Positions 34,411-45,774 of a stretch of DNA of 64,000 nt are shown here, in pieces. This DNA is from Gigaspora rosea. Lineage: Eukaryota > Glomeromycota > Glomeromycetes > Diversisporales > Gigasporaceae. The DNA is taken from positions 87,148-151,147 of the forward strand of contig QKWP01000235.1 of assembly GCA_003550325.1 (NCBI GenBank), written 5' to 3'. Both the position numbers and the translations under genes were made by a program. Each line of letters begins with the position of its first letter. The first letter of the stretch is position 1. The notes beneath the pieces are model-generated. The model did not search any database. It worked only from the letters and a program-made list of their open reading frames with translations, and had not been told where the DNA came from.

Positions 34411-36858
34411 AGTAATTATAAAATTAAAAAATTAAAAAATAAAATAAAATAAAAATAAAAATAAAATATGGTAAAAAAATAAAATTATAATAATAATAAA
34501 ACCGTATAAAAAAAAATTAAATAAATTAAAAACAAATTAAAAGTAAAAATAAAAATAAATTATTAAAATAAAAAAAAATATAAAAAAAAATAAACGATAC
34601 ATTAATTTAAAAAAAAACACTACGTGTACTAATTAATTGATTTGCAAATCTGCGTAATATATAGTGATGCCACCGAAATTGATTTTTGAAAAAGGCCTAT
34701 TTCGTCTTTATTAGAAAAAATTAAAATTTTTTATAAGGAAGAACAAATAAAATTTATACAGATAAGTTCCTTATAATATCGTCTATTCAAAAAAAGTATT
34801 AAATAATTTCGTCTTTCAAATAAAATAGGACAAAAACAATTTCGTCTTCAAATTTTAATTTCGGGTTTTAGAACCCGAAATGCTTTCGTCCTCATGTATA
34901 GTAATATATAAATTATAGACCAAAATTAAACCCAATAAATAAATAATACACGTAGTGTACAAATCTTTTTTTACCAAAGTAAATAAAAAAATAATGTGCT
35001 TTTTTTACCAAAGTAAATAAAAAAAATAACATGCTATTTTTTACCAAAATAAATAAAAAAATAACGTGCTTTTTTTACTTTATTTATTTGTTTATTTATT
35101 TATTGTTTTTAATGTTTTTATTTTTCTGATGTAATTCTCCAAAAAAAGGATAAATTCACCAAATTATTAAATATAACAATGTGAAATTTTAAAGGTTTCA
35201 CTAAAATTCAATATGTGACCATTATTTAAATTAATACTAATTCGCCAAATTTTAAATTTGGACCTTGGTTTAAATTTTAACTAATTTCTAAAAAAAAATA
35301 TGACCTATATGAGAGATGTCTGGGGTCCTATTATAATTATTCGAATAAATTTATTTATTCGAATATTATTATTTATTCGAATAAATATTATTATTCGAAT
35401 AAATATAATTATTCGAATAAATATTATTATTCGAATAATTATAGTTATTCAAATTATTCAGTAAATTTAGTCATTCGGCGAATGTTCGAATAGCTATATG
35501 CATTCTAATTATTCGAATATTATTCGAATAAAGAATTCGTAAGCTCTAATCTAACCTGTTTGACCTGGCATAACCATACAGGTCACCTGATCTGGGTCAG
35601 AATACTAGATACAGCCTGTATATATAGTTTATAACCAACTTATACAGGTCACCCATCATATGGGTAACCTGTGGATGACCCGTAGATTGATCCACAAGTA
35701 ACCTACAGGTGACCCACGGATTGACTTCCTGTGTGGGCCATAGGTCGACCTGGGTCACCCACTAGACTTTTGGACTGGACTCAAACTTTCAGACTGGTCT
35801 CAAACTGGACTCAAACCAAGCCAAAAGTTTGATATTCGGACTCGGACCGGGCTGAGTTGTAAAATAGTCTGAGTCTGAGTCCGGTTCGAAATTTGTACTG
35901 GACTCAGACTTGCCTTAAGTCTGGCCTCAGTTCTGGTCTGTCAGAGACCTATCCGTAAATAATGTTATGTACCTCTCATAGTAGTGCTTGACCCCCTTCT
36001 ACTATATAAAAAAATTTTTTAAAATCTATATGTTTATATATAAAATTTTACAAAAACTTGAATATATTATGATACAGTAATCCAATTAGATAATTTAGAA
36101 ACTATTTGATTTGTCTTAGTAAGATGAATCCAATGATACCAAAATCATGTTATTTGGTCATTAAGTTCACTAGATCAAAAGATATTTACAAGGTTATATA
36201 ATAATTTTATAAGAAAAGATATGACCAATAGTATTTGGCCAATATAAAATTAAATGGTACCATTTCAACTTCTTTTACTAAAACAAATCGAATGGTACTA
36301 AAATCATTAAATTTGGACTACTGAATTAGTTTTTAGCTAAAAAAATTACATTATATTTTTTGACCCTATCTACTTATTGAAAAAAATGCTATCTTTCATC
36401 CAACTCCTCTCTTGTATAGCATTATTTATGGATGCCCCATATAATTGTGTAAAAATAAAAATATAGTTAGAATATTAAAAAGGTTTTTAATTCTAAAAGA
36501 TTTCATTTAATAGAGTTAAAAGTTTGTATAATTATATTATTATTTTAGTTGATGTTTAAAAAAAGCCAAGTAGCATTCCAATTAATTTGTTGAATAGGTG
36601 TATAATATTGTTTATTTGATTTTGTGCTGACCACATGGCATTACAAATATTTTTAATTATTTGTCAAGTAGGTTGTTCAACTGAGTATTTTTCAATTTTA
36701 AACAAATATAATTAATTGTAAATATTGTTATAATTAACATCTAAATAGGGTACCATTTAGGATCTTCCACAACTCTATCTACCGATTACCGGTACCAACA
36801 ATTATGCTAACACTTCAGAAGTAAAGCCCAAAAGAAGCAGTAGAAAACTGAAGAAAAC
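34411..36858. other. AT-rich stretch with several local repeats, no gene
   Basis: 34411-34620 is almost pure A/T. A 33-37 bp unit (TTTTTTACCAAAGTAAATAA) repeats three times at 34967-35077. Palindromic ATTCGAATAA words cluster at 35337-35530. 35555-35960 is GC-richer, with multiple AGGTCACC and GACTCAAAC motifs in both orientations, resembling a motif-array transposon end. No coding gene supported. Confidence 0.5.
35337..35530. repeat. ATTCGAATAA palindrome array
   Basis: TTATTCGAATAAATA recurs about eight times at 12-20 base intervals with TTCGAA as the symmetrical core. This is a low-complexity palindromic array. Confidence 0.75.
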
Positions 36859-37278
36859 ATGCAACCTGGCAGCTATTATTTAGAGATACAGTTAACTGAG
36901 TATCTGCTAACAGCTTTAGAGTTTGTCACTCACCACTGGCACTTGTCGTTTAGAGGTAAAGTTTATAGACTGTCTGCTAACAAGCTTAGAGTTTATCACT
37001 TACCAGACTCGAGAAGTATTTGGCGGCTCTCTGAGAGACTTTCGACTATATGGAAAGAACCACTGTCTTTACTATGGCTACTAGTGAAATTTTGGTATCG
37101 CCGGTTCATAAAGAATTTTAAAAAAGTGGGCTTTTTGGCGTACTCCCTCCAAAAGATTGGCAGTGTTTACTGCGTCCAAAAAAGGAAATGCACCTACCAT
37201 ATTGGATTAATCATCTCGAGTGGCTTGGAAACAAGTAACATGGAAAGACAAATGACTAATGGAGAAACTACTGGATGA
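36859..37278 (+). CDS. Hypothetical 139-residue ORF containing a 69-bp repeat
   Basis: The frame opens with ATG and runs 139 codons to TGA. The first part is a tandem duplication: 36866-36934 and 36935-37003 are similar 69-base units (TTTAGAGRTA, TCTGCTAACA, CTTAGAGTTTRTCACT), each encoding 23 residues. The rest is hydrophobic and basic. It has no recognised domain and no signal peptide. An alternative frame of the 3' part reads HLPYWINHLEWLGNK, so the annotated frame may not be the original one. It is more likely a chance or decayed frame than a live gene. Confidence 0.25.
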   Translation: MQPGSYYLEIQLTEYLLTALEFVTHHWHLSFRGKVYRLSANKLRVYHLPDSRSIWRLSERLSTIWKEPLSLLWLLVKFWYRRFIKNFKKVGFLAYSLQKIGSVYCVQKRKCTYHIGLIISSGLETSNMERQMTNGETTG

Positions 37279-37797
37279 AGATTCTAGAAGTTCTAAATCA
37301 GATCATATAACTGCCTTCCGTTTAACATACTGTGGCCTGGACCGCTAGTCAGAACAGGATTATTGATGTTAACAATTTTTATTTTAAAAAGTCTGATGGG
37401 TTTATTCGTATTCCTGTTCAGCTAACTTTAGGCCTTGGATAAAGATTGATGGTAGCAGAAAGCCATCATGAAGTCTGAACTTTTTTTTTCTCATAGAGTA
37501 ATAATATTATTCTCTTCTGCATGTAATAATTAACTCATAATATGAATAAAAAGTAAGGTCTCAGTTATAAAACAGTAAAAAAAAACATCTAAATAGGGTT
37601 TGGAATTTTTTGCAAAACTATCTGCTATATTATTATATTCATTATTATTATAATATTGTATTTGTAGGATTTAATAATATTAAGTTGTATATGCCAAATT
37701 GGCCAGTAATTATATGAGTATTGTTTGTTAGTTGTAAATTATTTGTATTTAAGTTTGTTATATTTGTTTATAATAGATTGTAAGTCATTATAACATA

Positions 37798-37976
37798 AGG
37801 ACTCCGAAATATACATAGATAGGTCAGGTATGAGTTTGCTTATTTTTGAGATTTTTTATGCAGATCTTTTCTATTTGTAGTAATTTTTTGCTTATTTTTA
37901 AAGTTTTTCCTGAGATCTTTTCTTTTTTAGTAACTCTATAATTAACCTGACCTATCTATATATATTTCGGGGTCCT
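37798..37976. mobile_element. 179-bp hAT-like MITE (AGGACYCCGAAATATA ends)
   Basis: Left end AGGACTCCGAAATATACATA and right end TATATATTTCGGGGTCCT are inverted over about 33 bases, continuing through GATAGGTCAGG. Exact 8-bp duplications ATAACATA lie at 37790-37797 and 37977-37984. It sits in the RNase H part of the LINE relic. Confidence 0.88.
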
Positions 37977-37984
37977 ATAACATA

Positions 37985-38213
37985 TTAGCAGATTTACAAA
38001 ATTGAAATTGGGCTCTAAAAATAGTACCAAAATATGATTGTTTTCAAAAATTTATTGGTCAGATAATGATATGATGATCAACAAATAACTAATCAATATA
38101 AATAAACTTATTAGATAAGCGTAACCTATTAGATTTTAGAGATAAGATAGTTTGATTTGCAAAATTATATGAAAATTGGGTTATAAAAAGGTCCAATTGT
38201 GTAAATCCTTTAA
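37985..38213. mobile_element. MITE copy 2 of the 10952-11193 family
   Basis: It is similar along its length and in the same orientation as 10952-11193, including GATCAACAAATAACTAATCA and TTAGATAAGCGTAACC. Ends are more diverged here. It separates the RNase H word TIYIKG from the downstream remnants and abuts the element at 37798-37976. Confidence 0.8.
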
Positions 38214-39285
38214 TATAAATTGTTATTTGACTATTATATGGGCATATACTAATTGTTGATAGTATTGCAACTAGTTCTGCTTTGAGCAAGTTAGCCAGTA
38301 TTGGATTTGTATAGAGTAGGAGTTTATAATTTTATAGTTCAATATTTGTATTTATCCAATGCCTATAGAGTATCTTTTAGTACAAATATTAGTAACTGAT
38401 CTATCTGTATAAAATGTAAAGTTTGTATAAGTTTTGTTTTTATATGCAATTTGTAGTAAGGTTTGAGAAGAGTTGTTATATTGGAATATAGCTTTGATAG
38501 AATTATCTTTTAAATATTTAAATAATAGTAGAGGAATGTGTATAGGGCTACAGAGTGCAATTAATAAATTAGGTTAAGATAATTTATAATTTTTCTGTCA
38601 AGAAATTTAATTGAATATTTGGCTAGTACTTCTAATGTACAGCAATTTTGGATTCTAAAGGAATTAAGAAAACATCTCTGATATGGAAAGCAAGCAATAA
38701 AGAAACTTGGATATAGGTCTGTATGTGAGAATCAAAATCTGTTTTCCAGTGTATAACTAAGATATTGTCAATAATAAATTATATTTGCGAGCTTTGCCAA
38801 TAATAATACTATTATTAGCAAGTGTTATAAGTCAGAATTTGAATTTGAAGTTGCAATATTTAGTAGTAAATAACAGTAAGTTAATTTTAGATAATTGAAT
38901 CTTGTTTGAAATTTTTCAAGTATTTAGATTAGATAATAGGATGTTTTCAAGTATTAGAAATTATTTTGGTTTGTAATCTTTTGGTATTTAGTTTAATTAA
39001 GAAGAAATATGTGTCTATTCTAAAAAGCATAGAGCTGTTTTAGAAAGTAAGTTGTTCTAAATTCAAGATTTGATTAACCCTTAATTGTTTTTTAAAATGA
39101 AAATTATGTTTATTTGATTGCAAAATATTTTCTAGTGGTGTATATAATATCCAAGTGCATATGAGGCATGTAATAGATAGAGGAGTTGTTATTGTAATTC
39201 TTAAATGTATAATTTTGAAAGTAGTCATATGCTTGTTTCTTCCATCAATTTGTAGGTTAGAGTGTTGTAAAATATTAGTATTAGA

Positions 39286-40043
39286 CAGTATTGGTATTGG
39301 ACAATGTCCAAATAAATTTAATTAGATTTTTGAATATTTGGATATTGGACAATGTCCAATTTGTTCAATTAATCTTAATAATTTATTGGACCAATGGCAT
39401 TAGACAATGTCCATAAAAGTATTAAACTAATTAAACATATATCCAATATATAAATTGGACATATGGGGGTGTCAATAGAAACCAGGCAAATTGTTTTTAA
39501 GTAAATTTTTTTTAAACTTTAGATTAAATTATTTTAGCAACTATTAAACCAATCTTGATAAAAATTTTTTATTTTAATTCTATATAGTTATAGAATTAAA
39601 ATAAAAAAATTTTTATCAAGATTGGTTTAATAGTTGTTAAGATATTTTAATTTAAAGTTTTAAAAAAAAATTACTAAAAATGATTTGCCTGGTTTCTATT
39701 GACACCCCATATGTCCAATTGTCCAATAATTTTATTGGATAAAATTTAATACATAATATAAAAATAGCTAAATATAAGGGAATTTTCAAATATTCAAATT
39801 CAAAAAAATCTTACAATAATTTGATTTAATATGAAAAATAATATACTGCCTTACAATATATACTTATTTGTTTAGTGAAGCTAAATTACTATTATTTGAA
39901 AAATTTTCCTAGCATTATATATATGTATATATTGTCTATTAAATCATAATGTCCAATTAAATCATTTGGACAAATTGGACATTGTCCAAATGTCCAAATG
40001 TCCAAATTGTCCAAATGTCCAATATTATAATGTGATATCTCTG
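39286..40043. mobile_element. hAT-like element with GGACAATGTCC motifs
   Basis: Ends are CAGTATTGGTATTGGACAAT and, read inward from the right, CAGAGATATCACATTATAAT; exact 8-bp duplications GTATTAGA lie at 39278-39285 and 40044-40051. Both halves carry repeated GGACAATGTCCAA and GTCCAAATGTCCAA motifs. Excising it with one duplication copy restores the LINE frame (NNFWSNTNILQHSN), so it is younger than the LINE. It contains the nested MITE 39464-39709. Confidence 0.88.
39464..39709. mobile_element. 246-bp TA-flanked hairpin MITE, nested
   Basis: TGGGGGTGTCAATAGAAACC and its near-exact complement bound a long hairpin with arms of about 115 bp. TA flanks both ends (39462-39463 and 39710-39711), and the restored site reads GGACATATGTCC, the motif of the host element. 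It is Tc1/mariner-like by its duplication. Confidence 0.9.
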
Positions 40044-40201
40044 GTATTAGACCAGAAATTGTTTTGTAATTGTTATAATTTAATATGTGTACTAGTATTC
40101 ATCAAGTTTGTGATGTTAAAACAGGATTGTAAGTTGGTAATATAGTGTTGTAGTTGTATATCCCAGATATTTTTAATACTATAGATATTATAGTTAACAT
40201 A

Positions 40202-40653
40202 TGGGCTGATTTATGGAATTGCCAATAACTTTTGATATACTAATCTATTTTTGAATAATTTTATTACCAAAATGTTGGTCTCAATAAGACAGTTCTAATG
40301 AATCCAAAATCATCAAAATCCAATCACAGGATCCCAAGATAATTAAGATTTTGTATAATTTTATATTAACCTTTACTATGTAGACAAACAATGTATGGAT
40401 TGGTTTTCATATATTAAAACCAATCCATACGTTGATTGTCTACATAGTAAAACCAATCCATACATTGATTGTCTACATAGTAAAAGTTAATAGTAAAATT
40501 ATACAAAACTTAATTATCTTGGGATCCTGTGATTGGATTTTGATGATTTTGGATTCATTAAAACCGTCTCATCGAGACCAACATTTGGTGATAAAATTAT
40601 TCAAAAATAGATTAGTATATCATAAGTTATTGGCAATTCCATAAATCAGCCCA
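40202..40653. mobile_element. 452-bp TA-flanked near-perfect palindrome
   Basis: TGGGCTGATTTATGGAATTG at the left and its complement at the right open arms of about 220 bases that are nearly perfectly complementary. TA flanks both ends. The centre holds three copies of a block with ACCAATCCATAC and GATTGTCTACATAGTAAAA in alternating orientation. It interrupts the LINE relic between TML and the KNIWDIQ segment. Confidence 0.88.
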
Positions 40654-40870
40654 TATGAGCATTGTACTATTGGGTGCTGTAAAAGTAAGCTTAAACTTAT
40701 GCTTAGCTACTATTAGATATTTGGATAGAATTATATTATATGTTGAATGTGTAAGAACAATATTATAAATTTGGTATTCTAGAACAGATATTATAATACT
40801 GTTTATAATATAAGAACTTGTTTGTTTGCAATTTGTTTAATTTTTAAAATATTAATAAGTTCAAATATTT

Positions 40871-41369
40871 TAGATGATACAAATAAAATAAACTAGTTTA
40901 TATAACATTCAAAAAATTTTTGATCCCGGCCACCTGGGGTTTTTTTTTATATAAAAATTTTTGTGAGTATAACTAGAGAATAACTAGAGATAGTAATTGA
41001 ACAAATATTTAGCAATAAATTATTAATCGATTATAGTACTTTGATTAGTTATTATATATAATCATTAATAGTCATTAAATTGGTTATTTATAACTAACTA
41101 TATGATTGTGAGGAACAGAAACTCTAATAAATAACTCTAGCAATCAAAAAACTCTTTCCCGTACATCTGTAAATCATTAAGTAAACAAACAAACAGTTGA
41201 AAAAGGAAGGAATTTGGACACAACAAAGACCGTTGATGACCGTTTGGTGCTATAGTTTAAATAATTAAGTAACTAATACCAGTAGTGACAACAGAAAAAG
41301 GCTAAGATTAAGAGAACAAGAGAGCGAGGACAAGGCTTAAAAGCTCTTGGTACAAATCTGTTGCTGACT
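40871..41369 (+). other. Probable 5' untranslated region of the LINE
   Basis: From about 41110, base composition shifts toward that of the LINE ORFs (A-rich on the plus strand with fewer T runs), continuing into ORF1. The exact 5' end and a target duplication were not found. 40871-41100 shows nothing recognisable apart from a GC patch GATCCCGGCCACCTGGGG near 40921. Confidence 0.4.
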
Positions 41370-43567
41370 ATGTCGGCAGCACAAAATAATATGGAATTGA
41401 GTTAAGTAGAAGAAACACATATAGATGCTCAAGTTAATGAACTGATAGAGATTGATAACCATCAAGAAATTCCTCAAAAGAAAATAAAGACGGACTCAGA
41501 GATAATAATAGAAACTTCGCATATTATTGAGAGTCAAAATTTCGAAAATGTAAATAATGCAGAAATTGGGGAATCGGCTAAGACCCTGTCAAAAAATAAT
41601 ATAACGTCACACTCAGAGATCAACACAACAGATCATCAGATCACACAAACAAACAACCCAAAAGGATTGAATTTCTCACCCAACAATCTATATTTAGAAG
41701 CGGAACAAAATAGAAATTCCCACGATACTAAAAACCAAATAAAAGAGTTACAAAAAGAATTTTTCCAAGATGAATTGATTTTTCTAGAAGATTCCGAAAT
41801 ATTCCAGGGGATAAGAGAACAACCATCACGATCAAATGAGGATAAAATGGAGACAGAATCCAATGTGACTATAGAGGATGAAATTCAAAAAATGAGCCAC
41901 CAAAGGAGTTATAGTGAAGTATTAACCGGGCATCAAGACGACAAAAGAAGAAACGAGAAACAAGTAGACTACGGCTGGACAGAGATTGTAAAGGAAAGAG
42001 TAAAGGGCCTGAAATCAAACAATGGTAAAGAAAAATTTGACGAAATCGAATGGAACTACGATAAAATTGTAGAGGCATTTCAAAATCTCGAACAACTGAA
42101 AAAGCTAGTACAACATAAGATAGAGACTAAAACGACGCATTATCCATTACCAGAAGCAATTCAAACGAAATTGGAATTCAAGGATAAAGCATTCTTTAGA
42201 ACTTTTACCAGACATAAACCTTCACAACCACAACACCAACAAGAATTCACAATAATATTAAATAAAGCAACAGAAAGATATAAAAGATTGCACGACATAT
42301 TGCTAACGAATAAAACGAACTGGGATCAAATATTTATAATCTTAAGAAGAAAACTAGCAATAGACTTCCTAAAGAATCTCAAAATAGATGAACTAAATGC
42401 ACACGAAATTACACAGTGGCTATTTTACTTGGCAGCGTTTGCTAAAATAAGAATAGAAATGTCCTTTGAAAAATTAAGATCCGAAATAAGAGAAGTGCTT
42501 GATAACCAATTAGTGGAATTACCAGAGAAACCAGAATTGATACCAGAGATGCTGATAGAGTTACTACCCTTCTAGTTACCAATAGTAAAGAGACAAGAAA
42601 CTGGTCAAATAGTTAGGGCAATGAGACAAATCTTCACATTCTCGGAATTACCAGAATCATACTTCGCAAAAGAATTAATCCCACTCCCAGATAATCCCTA
42701 TGAACTAGAGGAAGAATGGAAGAAGAACTTCCCCATAACAGAACCCAAGGAGTTGTGACATTTGGGTGAATATGTTCGAGAATTAAGAGAAAGATACAAT
42801 TTTAAAAGAATACCAGACTCATATTTTGACCTACCGGAAGAAAAACCACTGTTACCATGCACCCCTCAGCTATTAAACAAAGAAGTAGCATACACCTTCC
42901 TCTTCGCTCCAAAGAATATAGACGACTTCAAAAGGCACATAATGTTGTTAAGAGAACATTACACATTTAAAAAACTACCTAACGACTATTTCAGGAATAA
43001 ACCAAAACTACCAAACTCGCCTACAAAAATTAAAACACAAGGAAGATACTCCTTCTCAATAAAAGACAAAAAAGAAGTGGATAGGTTCATCAGAGAAATT
43101 GAAAGTAAATACACCTTACTGAGAGTACTACCACCTAATTTCATAGAAATTAACTATACAAATAAACCCGACCTCCCATGGGATCTGAGACAAATTAAGA
43201 AGGTGGTAGTCAGGTACCAGTAACACAAACACGAGAACTAATGGAATTAGTAAAGAAACTACACCCAATATACCACTTTAATCGAATTCCTGAGAACTGG
43301 TTACAATTACCAAAAAGAGACGGGTGGGATAAAAGAAATTCAAAGAAAAGAAAGATACCAGAAGACATAGAAGAATTAAAAGAAATAATTAAAAATGAAG
43401 ATCAGGAAATAATGATAGAACTACCAATAAAAAGATACGAAAATATCTAACAAGTAGTCGACACACTAAAGACAATTTTTGAATTTGAGAATTTACCACA
43501 ATACTTATTACAACTACCAGAACTAAAAATGCCAGAATGGGTCCTATTTGAATATTCAGATGTCTGA
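41370..43567 (+). pseudogene. LINE ORF1 with six tandem YxFxxLPxxYF modules (broken)
   Basis: ATG at 41370 (MSAAQNNMELS) starts a frame broken by TAA 41403-41405, TAG 42573-42575 and TGA 42756-42758, a frameshift near 43223, and TAA 43448-43450; it ends at TGA 43565-43567. The first two thirds are charged and helical. The last third has six copies of a module of about 54 residues: a helix, then FTFSELPESYF (42633), YNFKRIPDSYF (42795), YTFKKLPNDYF (42960), YTLLRVLPPNF (43110), YHFNRIPENW (43271) and FEFENLPQYLL (43478). LINE ORF1 proteins usually bind RNA; this module is not one I can name. It overlaps ORF2 by 8 bases, which supports its being ORF1 of this element. Confidence 0.75.
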
Positions 43568-44217
43568 AGATTTAAATGGAAACACAGCTACTATCGGTGA
43601 CAACACGCTTTGTAATACAAACAAACAACAATTAGAAGAACTGATCATCATAACTCATAACGTACAGGGTTTAAATAACAAACTAAAGCTGCAAAAATGG
43701 CTAGAATACTGTAACTCAAAACAATGGAATATTATTGCAATGGCTGAAACTAACCTAAAAAACGATAACGAATATACCTTATCAAATAAATACTACAAAA
43801 TATTCACATCAAATTTTGCGCAAAAAAAAGGAAAAGGAAGAACCTCTCTAGGAGTTGCCCTCGCCATCAAAAAAGAAATTTGTTCTTACATTCATAATAT
43901 TAAAACAATAGAAGGTACAACAATAAATATAGATTTTTTCATGCCAGGCAAGAATAGAATTAGAGTCATAGCTGTATACGTACCTACAAATAATCGAGAA
44001 AAGAAAGAAGAAATGAAGAAAACAATAAGAAGTTGGATTGTTGAAGCTCGACAAAAGAATTGGCATATAATAATAATGGACGATTTCAATACAAACACGA
44101 AGAGGAAGAATAGTGAAAAATCTCTAATAAATATGATGGAAATGACTGGGCTTAGAAGCCTATTAGACTTTCACTCAATAAGTGCACCTACATGGAGAAG
44201 AGGAGACAAAACTAGTC

Positions 44218-45773
44218 AAATAGACGATATTTGGTTGAGTGCAAAAATGATCCTTGAATGGGAAATCCCTGAGTTATTAGACCCAGAAGCGATAACGGAC
44301 AGTGATCATGTCATAATAAGATCCAAATGGCACCCAAAATTCAAAGTAGAGAAAGTAAGAAGAAAGAAAAGGAAAAGGAAATTGTACCAGTACGGTAAAA
44401 CAAGTCAAGAAGAATGGGAAGATTTTGCCTATGAAATTCAACACAGACTAAGCAAAGAATACATTAAGAAAGAGGAGATGGAATGGCCACTGGGTAAAAA
44501 ATAGCACATATGGAATAATATTGTAAAAACAGCAGCAGACAGACACATCCAGAACACTCTAGTTGCACCAAAACAATATCATGCCCTATCATTCAAAAAA
44601 ACGAATTTGCACAAAGATTTGACGGACACAAGCAGAATTATAAGGTTGTTGAACAAATTGGTAACTCCAAACAACACAATCGATATCCAAGAGAAAATAG
44701 GAAAAAGATTAGCAGATATCAAGGAAAGGAGGAATCAGCAACTAGTGGAATTAGATTTATCATCAATAGCAGAAGACAAAACTAAACTAATCAAAAAATG
44801 CAAAGAGTAGAAAACAATAATATGGAAGGCAAGAAATATGGAGAAGAACGCGGAGCAACAGAAAAGATCAAATTCTACATTAAAAGAAGACAAGAAAACT
44901 TTAAGGACAATACAAAAAAAATGATAGACAGTATTCTAAAAAGAAAAAAGGAACATGTATCCTTTGAGAAAATAGTAGAAGTTGATCAGGTGATAACAGA
45001 CCTAAATGAAATTAAAAATAAAGTAAAAGAACACTTCAGGAGGTGGACAAGTCATAATCCAACGAATATTAATTATTGGGAGGAATGGAAAGAATACTAT
45101 GCCCCAAAAAAGGAAATAGCGAAGAATACATACGAACCTCTGTTACGCACAATCACAGTTGAAGAACTAATGGAAGTAATAACGAATGCTCCAAACAAGA
45201 AAGCGACAGGACCGACAGGGATCTCAAACGAAATGTTGAAAAAATTACCAGAAATCGCTATAAAAATCCTAACAGGAATCTTTAACGAATGCATGCTTAA
45301 AGAAGAGACACCCAAACAATGGAGCCTAGCAAACATATGGGTGATTCCTAAGAAAGAACACTATAATAATGACCTAAATTATACCAGACCCATAACTCTA
45401 ATCGAACATACCCGTAAAATATTCACAAAGATCCTAACGAATAAATTGAACAATATTCTATTAAGAAAAGAAGCTCTCTCACCACACAATCACGCGGCTC
45501 TTCCTCTCCAATCAACTGAAAAACCAATACGAAAATTAAACAACATTCTGGAAGATGCAAAGGTGGAAGAAAAGGAATTTTGGTTACTGCTCCAGGATAT
45601 GTCAAAGGCATATGACTCAGTACACATCCCGATGCCAGTAAAAGCGATGAACAGACTGAGAATACCAAACAGATTCATTAATCTAATAACATTTATATTA
45701 ATGAACAGACAGAATAAAGTTCTAACAGACCTGGGTCAGACAGAATTATACAAAGTCGAAGACGGAGTAGATC
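44218..45773 (+). other. Duplicated assembly block, copy 1
   Basis: This 1556-bp block recurs at 45775-47330 with the same length and no difference that I could see, including the same stop and frameshift. The two are separated only by one N. This is the signature of two contig ends that overlap but were not merged. Confidence 0.92.
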
Positions 45774-45774
45774 N

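Larger units (their letters stand above)
37590..40870 (-). pseudogene. LINE relic: RT C-terminal part and RNase H
   Basis: Reading leftward from 40870: SVLEYQIYNIVLTHSTYN and PNSTML (40670-40810), then SIKNIWDIQLQHYITNLQ (40080-40190) and QLQNNFW, all typical of the region after the RT core of fungal LINEs. Next NKHMTTFKIIHLRITITT (39170-39240) and, after a degenerate stretch, RNase H words TDRSVTN (38390) and KAELVAILSTISICPYNSQ (38220-38290). Weak RNase H tail similarity continues to about 37600. Stops and frameshifts are frequent. Four transposons interrupt it: 40202-40653, 39286-40043 (with 39464-39709 nested inside), 37985-38213 and 37798-37976. Confidence 0.7.

Noticed and set aside
43848-44098. 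Minus-strand open frames inside the LINE
   Set aside because: They are antisense shadows of ORF2, rich in Phe/Leu/Ser as expected from complementing Lys/Glu-rich coding sequence.
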